From: Knoxdaviesia capensis
Lineage: Eukaryota > Ascomycota > Sordariomycetes > Microascales > Gondwanamycetaceae
Length of the DNA: 64,000 nt
Assembly (NCBI GenBank): GCA_001510575.1
Contig: LNGK01000002.1
Location: forward strand, 3,336,144-3,400,143
Reading direction: 5' to 3'
The translations under genes were made by a program, and so were the position numbers. The notes beneath the pieces are model-generated. The model made no database searches, was not told the origin of the DNA, and worked only from the letters and a program-made list of their open reading frames with translations. Below are positions 58,071 through 64,000 of this stretch, piece by piece. How positions within the stretch are numbered: position 1 is the stretch's first letter; each line of letters opens with the position of its first letter.

Positions 58071-59498
58071 GTCAACTTACCTTCAGAAGCTTTTCTGTCC
58101 TTCCTCTAAGCTTGGGTAATTTTCTCCTCGATGGATCGTCGCGATGCTCTCCCGATTTCGTTATTGTGCAGCTCTCGATAATCCCGATTGATGTTGTACG
58201 AAACGGACCGAGTCGCGTTTGCCTCGATTCTCTCTTTTGATATCTCTCATACCTACCTCCCTCTCCTGCCTCCCTGCCTCCCACCTTCCTCCATAGTTCG
58301 ACAAGCTGTATAATACGCTTTTTTTTCTATCTGTGTCTACTCACAGTCTCTCTCTTTGTCGCTCTCTCATCGTGAACTTGGTGCTATTGTCAAAAGAGGA
58401 GGAGGGAAGGGAAAGGGAGGAGCCGTGTCCGCAGTCACTCGAAACTGGGAAATTCTGGAAGGGCGGTGTTCCCTTTTTTGGCTGTCGGAGCTGTTCTCTT
58501 TCGTCCCTTTTTTTTCTTTTTTTTTTATCATCTAACGTCTGGGATCTTTTAGAGTCTTGATGAAAGGTCGTGTGTCACTGTCTTTCGGTATATTGTGCGG
58601 GTGTGTCTGTCTTTTCTTGTCTTGCTACAGGGTTCTTCCATATTTTTTTGTCTATCAGTCCTGCTGTCCTCGCTTGTTTCTGGTGTTGTCTCGTCAAATC
58701 TAGTACTCTATCCACATCTCTTTTTGGTAACGCTCAAATTGCCGCTTTCTCTCACTTCCGTGAAACTACATACCTAGACTACACATATTAACTCACTAAA
58801 GATCAGATGAAATCAGTGCCGTGGAGTAAGCGAGACACAGTTAACGACGGAGACACCCTCAGATGCTGCATTTCTTTCTGTCTATTTCTACAAGTTCACA
58901 TGCAAAACGCTTATCGAGGCTGCACGATCCGATTCGCTGTCATACACAATACCACTCAATATTTTTGTTCCTCGTGTCTGAAAAAAGGTCCACGCTCTCC
59001 CTCCGCCCGCCACCGCTGAACTGAGTCCCGCTCTCCGCGCTCCAAGTTCTCAAGAAAACACCCAAGGCCATGAAAATATAAAAGATTAGCAAATCGACGC
59101 GATAAAGGGCAGATTTTTGACCGAAAATCTTGGCAGCGCGAAGGAAAAACGCCCGCACGTTGTAAGCTCAAAAGGATGCACGTAAAGCTCAGGTCAAAAG
59201 TCCACATGCAAATAAAGTTTTTGTTAACCCCAAACCAGGATAGAAAAAAATTAAGATAGAAGTAAATAAGCCCATTAGGCATGGAGAACCCCCCCGAAGG
59301 GTGACAGAAGAAATATAGTAAAATAGGTAAGGAAATGAATAGTGGTAAGTCATCGCTCATGCAATACATCGGTATGATTTGTTTGGAAGAAAAACATTGG
59401 CAGGAACTACCTGATGAGTGTTATATATAACCGCCCGCCAGGAGGGGCAAACGCGGTTCGGAAAAGGAATAGGAACCAATATATCAGTATTGGTCGGT
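58071..59498. other. Convergent intergenic region: VMA3 and ERG4 3' ends
   Basis: About 1.4 kb between the stop codons of VMA3 (plus) and ERG4 (minus). T-rich stretches after VMA3 (58315-58740) fit a long 3' UTR. No gene recognised. Confidence 0.55.
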
Positions 59499-61580
59499 TT
59501 AGATGACGTACTATAGTGGATGCACTGGTTAGTATCTTCAACATGTTCATGGAGTGGAAGGTAGGTGAGTTTCGACATACGGGAATGAACAGGTACGGGA
59601 CCTGGCGCTCATACTCCATCCAGGCCTCACCGTATCGTTTACGGCAGCGGTGGATGTCGCGATTAGCACGGTGGATAATCATGCAGCAGAAGAAGAACGG
59701 GTAGAACCAGGGGAACGGGCTGCTGTAGATGGGGAAGGTAGTAGAGTAGGTTAGTACGCGGCATACACAAGGATCTTAGCCCGACTACTAACACAGAGGA
59801 GAACTTACTTGAAACCGGTAATCAGGCCCCAGCAGATGGCGAAGAACATGTCGCAGCTGTAGTGCACCTTACGAGCCATCCCATACCAGCCGTCGGCCAA
59901 GATGGAGCTGCCGTCAGACACCTTGATAGTCTTGGGGTTGTGCAGTGTCTGCCACGGAACCTGAGGGAAGGTGTTGCGGAAGACGGCCTGGCCACGCTCC
60001 ATGGCACGGTACCGGTTCTTCTGGCTGTTGCAGCTGTCCCAGACCCAGTAGACGAAGATGTACGAAACGAAAAGAGCCGCGAGCGCATATGGGTTCCAGT
60101 GGTATTCGGCAGGGTCGTGGAAGGCAAGATACAGGGTGCAGTGGCAGTAAGAAAACGGCACACCCGCCAGGTTCCAGAAGATAAGCATGAAGCCCCATTT
60201 CTCGTGGGCCATGTCCCAGGATGGAACGATGAGCTCTTCGCCCTTGGAGCAGGCATTGGCGTACAGGTAGTGAGCCAGAATAATGAACATCACTTCACCA
60301 GACACGTAGCCGTAGTCTCGGTACTGGCGTGCAGCAGTGGAGCAGGAAAGACCTAGGAGAATAAACCACGGGAGACGCACTTCGAAGAACATCTTGAAGT
60401 CGAGGATACCGAACATGCGGGGGTTGAGCTCAGCTCCCATGAAAAAGTCGTAAATGGGGTAACCAGACATGCGATGCTGGGCGCCACGGGCGAGAGCCGA
60501 GAAATAGGCGATGAAGCTGACAATGATGCCACTGAGGATGGAGACGGACAGGAGCGGGCCGAAAAGATCAATCAGGGTCTCGATACGGAACATATTCGTG
60601 AAGTGCAGGGCGGCGACGACGGCAATGGTGAAATAAAAGCTGGCATAGGCGTTGCAGTAGTACTTGAGCTGGCGGCCGTTCTCATGGTCAAGCTTCTGGC
60701 CCATCTGCCAGATACCAGGAAGGGTGCAGTAGCAGATGGCCTCGAAAACCATGAAAGACCAGTAGATGGTCCATGCTTGTCGTGTGGGGTACGCTGTGGT
60801 CACGACCAGATCAACAAGGTGCAGGCCAAACTCTTCCCAAGACTGGCCGGGAAGACGGGTAGGGACGCCACCACCATACGACGAAGCTCCCAGATACATC
60901 CACATCATCAGAACGGGGAAGATGACCATAACAGTCAGAGTTCCCAGAGATCCTCCAAACTCGAACTCGCCGGAGTAGTCAATCTTAGGGTCCAGGCCCG
61001 GGGCCCAGCCGCCAGAGAACTTGCCGCCAGCAAAGGTCTTCTGGGTCTTGCCATTGGCAGTCGGAGCAGTAGCACCATTGGTGGTAGGCTTTCCGTTCGC
61101 GGGAGCCTTGCCGTTCCGGACAATCGACTTTACAAGGTCGTCATCTTCCTCGACCTTGATCTTCACCGCGGGTGCATCCTCTTCGGCAATCTTCTCGACA
61201 AGCTTTGCTGATTGGGAGCGACGAGAGCGGCGGCGAGCAGTCTCGTTGGAGCTCGAGTCACTGATATTCTCGTCGGGGGTGAAACCAGAACGACGGCGCG
61301 ACGACGGGCCAGGAGTCTCGACAAGTCCGAACCCAAGATCACGCTTCCTATTCCGCGCGCAAAGGTACAAGAGTAGCTGGTTAGCCGAGAAGACTCATGG
61401 TTATTATATCACAGGGAAGGAGCACATGTCCCTCGATCTCATTCCTTATCATGGGCGCCACCAAGATTTGGTAGAAAAGACACATGCAAGCCCAATTAAC
61501 AGGCGCATGAAAATATGATAACCAAAAAGGCGATCAAGTACTTACTTAGGCGTATCTCGTAGTGAATAACGGCCAGTCAT
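59499..61580 (-). CDS. ERG4: Delta(24(24(1)))-sterol reductase, last enzyme of ergosterol synthesis
   Basis: Reduces the C24(28) double bond of ergosta-5,7,22,24(28)-tetraenol to ergosterol in the ER membrane. Four exons: 61546-61580, 59809-61347, 59581-59722 and a 12-nt last exon 59499-59510, giving 575 residues. The extra length over yeast Erg4 is a hydrophilic N-terminus (about 1-115). The membrane core begins at [14 protein letters not shown]. Conserved family segments are [21 protein letters not shown], the [15 protein letters not shown] region, [15 protein letters not shown] and, near the end, [21 protein letters not shown]. The final exon adds YVI and stop, completing the conserved FIPYVI ending. 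Without it the frame would run into unrelated sequence. Exon 1 encodes [12 protein letters not shown]. Confidence 0.95.
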
Positions 61581-63588
61581 TATGTGTGAATGGGCAGTTT
61601 TGAATAACAGAAATGAGCGTGAGGGAACGAAAGACTCGATTGACGAAGCAAAAAAGAGTGTGCGAGCAAGGCCACCGCAAAAACAAGACACACAGCCAAC
61701 TCAACCCGAGATCAGACAGAGATCCTCGGAAATTTGGATAGTGGACGGGATCTGAACGATTGATAAATTATGAAACGGAGGAAAAGCGAGTATAAAAAGA
61801 CGCGCTGAAAAAAAGTCACGTATAAACAAGCCCCTTTTTTATAGTCTCTGGTAAAAGCGAAGCGTAAGGGCTAGAGCCAAACCAAAAAAGGCCTTGACGA
61901 GGATGACCCAAAAACTTTAAACTCGCGCACAAAACTCCAACGATCGGAGTTTCGAGAGGGAGAAAAAAGAAGAAGACAGGAAAAAGAGAAGACGAAAGAT
62001 CGCCAACAAAGAGAGACAAGGGAAATGACCGAAGAGGCGAAGAGGGGCTGTTGAATTAATCACGAGCTGGCCATATCTCATGTTCCTTATTCTTCAAATT
62101 CCACGTTACAATCAGACGAGGAAGGCACAAGGGACAGCCGCAGAGCGCGGAGGAGGAAGGAACCCAGAAAAGCTAAACAGGACAGGGAAGGGAAGGGACG
62201 AAGGAGAAAAAATCCGGTTCCCCAGTCTATCTAATCTAAGCGCAGGCTAAGCTAAAATTTGCAACGGTAAAGAGCAACTCCAGGCTAGCAATTTCACTCT
62301 TGTGTGTTTTTTTTTTCGTGTTTTTTTTTATTTCTTCAAAGGACGACCACAAAAAGTTTGAAGCTGGTGGAGCGCTTGTCCTTATTGATATTAAAAGCTA
62401 TTGAGCCAAATTAGGGGGAGCATGGACTAACACATTGCTTGCCGTTTCTCGAGGTGTGTGATAGGCCGGTCAGCGTCAGGAACGTAAAATTGCATTTGGG
62501 GAAGGACATCATCTCTCGGGAAGGTTCCTTCCAATCTGTGAAACCTGTACCTTCCTTTGTGGCTACCTGTGGACAGTACCCTACAGTACTGTACTGTACA
62601 AGGCTATGCGTCTAAACCATATATGCACAAGATTCTCGACGCGCTAGTTTTATTGCATGTTTTCCTCCTCGTCTTCGCATCTGCCGGTCAGTGGTGGGAT
62701 TTTTCTCCGGTTGTGTTCTGACTCCAACGTTAAGATTACCTCCGTCTCTCGCACAAAATGGCTGAATCCCAGTCCCGATAGCCCACGGTGTGTGCAAGGC
62801 CGGCAAATATTCATCCCGGGGCCGTGGCTTCTCCCGTCGTTAGCCAGACAACGCGCTCGCGAACGGAACGGGCAAATATACGAGTTTGCCGCGCTTGAGC
62901 TTGGCTTTGGGTCCCCTGTCTGCAGGCACTTTATGGGGAATTCCAGAGACATTCGGATTCGGTACTATTTACCTTATTTTATTTCCCCTGCACAATGTCA
63001 CTGACGAAATGTCCCTGAACCCATCCTTCATCATCACCTTACCGGCTCGGACTTTACTCGTAGTGATGCTGTGCTTCTGGTCGACATGACTCAACCAAAA
63101 GCGCAAGCCTTCAACCGCGAAACGGCGTTTGATATTATCCTTCCGTGGTTCACCAATCACTCTTTCGTCCGACTTTTTTCTGGAAGCCCGTCGGCTGGTC
63201 CCAGATCGAGCTGGCAGCTGTCTTCTCGTTTCCGTATCCGTATTCTTGGGGGGGTGGGTGTTGTGGACCCCATTTTTATTTCTCCGACGTGCTATTTGGC
63301 CAGATTGGGATGAGGCGAGACGCCCAAAGTTAAAATTTTTAAAAATTCGAAAATTTTAAAAAAGAAAAGTGCCGTGAGATGATATCACCTGAAAATCCGA
63401 TCACGCCTGTGCTACGAGAACATGCATGCAACCTTGGAATTAAAGAAAGAGTATTTTCGTTTTTATTTTATTTTATTTTTTTGATAAGGAATGGGTTCCC
63501 AGTTGGAAAACTACCTATGTACTGTATTTCAACTCGCTTGTTTCCTCGCATTCATCGTGTCTGTCTCGGCATCAGAAACTCCAATCGC
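61581..63588. other. Intergenic: ERG4 upstream and translin 3' flank
   Basis: About 2 kb with no gene recognised. It contains a cluster of overlapping CAGTACTG/GTACTGTAC-type palindromes at about 62572-62602 and an A/T palindromic block at 63330-63362. Confidence 0.55.
63330..63362. repeat. A/T-rich imperfect palindrome
   Basis: TTAAAATTTTTAAAAATT is followed by CGAAAATTTTAAAA; the two halves are largely self-complementary. It lies about 230 bases downstream of the translin gene stop codon. Confidence 0.7.
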
Positions 63589-64000
63589 TCAGATCAGAAG
63601 CTCGGCTTCAAGATCGACAATCTTCCGCAGTACAAGGTCATACTCAATCTCCTCCACTCTCTTGACGATGTACTTTACCGAATCAATCCGTCGGCGCAGA
63701 TGGTCGTTCTTCAGATTCAGCATCTGAAAGCCGGCGAACACGTCCTTGATATAACGTCCGTACAAGATTGCAGCCAACGGAGAGCCCAGAATCACGCAGT
63801 TTCCCATAAGACGCGACATTTCTTCGACGTACCGGACGAGCGCAACAACATACTCGTCGATGGTGATATGAAACTCGTCCTTATCGGCGCCGCCGCCACG
63901 GCCGGTTTCAACCGGAACTATGTGTGAACGAAAGAGACATTACGTTAGTCTGTATCCTGTCTTTCCCTTGGGGAAGGCTCTAGAACTGGTTTTCTCACCC
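63589..64000 (-). CDS. Translin-family protein, C-terminal part (5' end outside window)
   Basis: The last exon is 63589-63917, preceded by an intron at 63918-63998 (donor gtgaga at the window edge, acceptor acatag); two bases of the previous exon remain at 63999-64000. The protein segment FHITIDEYVVALVRYVEEMS, then GFQMLNLKNDHLRRRIDSVK and YIVKRVEEIEYDLVLR, matches the C-terminal translin helices, where LNLKND and the VEE-YDL motif are hallmarks. Translin with TRAX forms the C3PO endoribonuclease, a single-stranded nucleic acid binding complex. The gene runs off the right end, so length and N-terminus cannot be judged. Translin is favoured over TRAX because of the LNLKNDxLRRR motif. Confidence 0.9.

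Noticed and set aside
59357..59578. Open frame continuing ERG4 beyond the 59580 donor region
   Set aside because: The sequence after FIP has no similarity to ERG4. The 12-nt last exon gives the conserved ending instead.

Overview
This is nuclear DNA from a filamentous ascomycete, most likely of the Eurotiales/Eurotiomycetes type. Short GT-AG introns with CTAAC-like branch points interrupt most genes, and coding regions are moderately GC-rich with long pyrimidine-rich leaders. The gene set is fungal housekeeping: ERG4, tktA, SNU13, VMA3, ARP1 and an AcoB-type aconitase. Genus-level placement cannot be made from the sequence alone. No operons, CRISPR array, intact transposon or biosynthetic cluster is visible.

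Layout from left to right: the 3' end of an unrecognised plus-strand gene (1-592); a 6 kb gap; a small DUF3602/Par32-like protein (6854-7285, +); ARP1/centractin (9758-11313, -); a second mitochondrial aconitase (12551-15046, -); two tandem 5S rRNA genes (15564-15682 and 15786-15904, +); ERV41 (16309-17610, -); an NBR1-type autophagy receptor (19031-22033, -) with a probable 5'-UTR intron; a long gap; a decayed NLR/STAND-like gene that kept a hydrolase fragment and HEAT repeats but lost its NACHT module (28640-31040, +); a Btz/CASC3-type protein (32131-34865, -); a 6 kb gap; a possible Roadblock-type protein (41002-42048, +); transketolase (42811-45838, -); a BMT6-type rRNA methyltransferase (48908-50134, +); a SAC-domain phosphoinositide phosphatase with an hSac2 domain (50282-54122, -); SNU13 (55307-56175, -) divergent from VMA3 (56793-58070, +); ERG4 (59499-61580, -); and the 3' end of a translin-family gene (63589 to the window end, -).

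The genes do not form one pathway. Shared themes are RNA biology (SNU13, BMT6, Btz, translin, 5S rRNA), membrane traffic and organelles (ARP1, ERV41, NBR1, SAC phosphatase, VMA3) and core metabolism (aconitase, transketolase, ERG4). About sixteen loci in 64 kb, with several 3-6.5 kb gene-free stretches, is sparse for this group of fungi.

Most notable: the pair of 5S genes with compensatory base changes in two helices; the NACHT-less NLR relic; a perfect 16-bp inverted repeat between SNU13 and VMA3; and several micro-exons of 11-15 nt that decide whether SNU13, VMA3 and ERG4 are predicted correctly. Exon coordinates were worked out by hand from splice signals and conserved protein sequence. 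No database search was possible.
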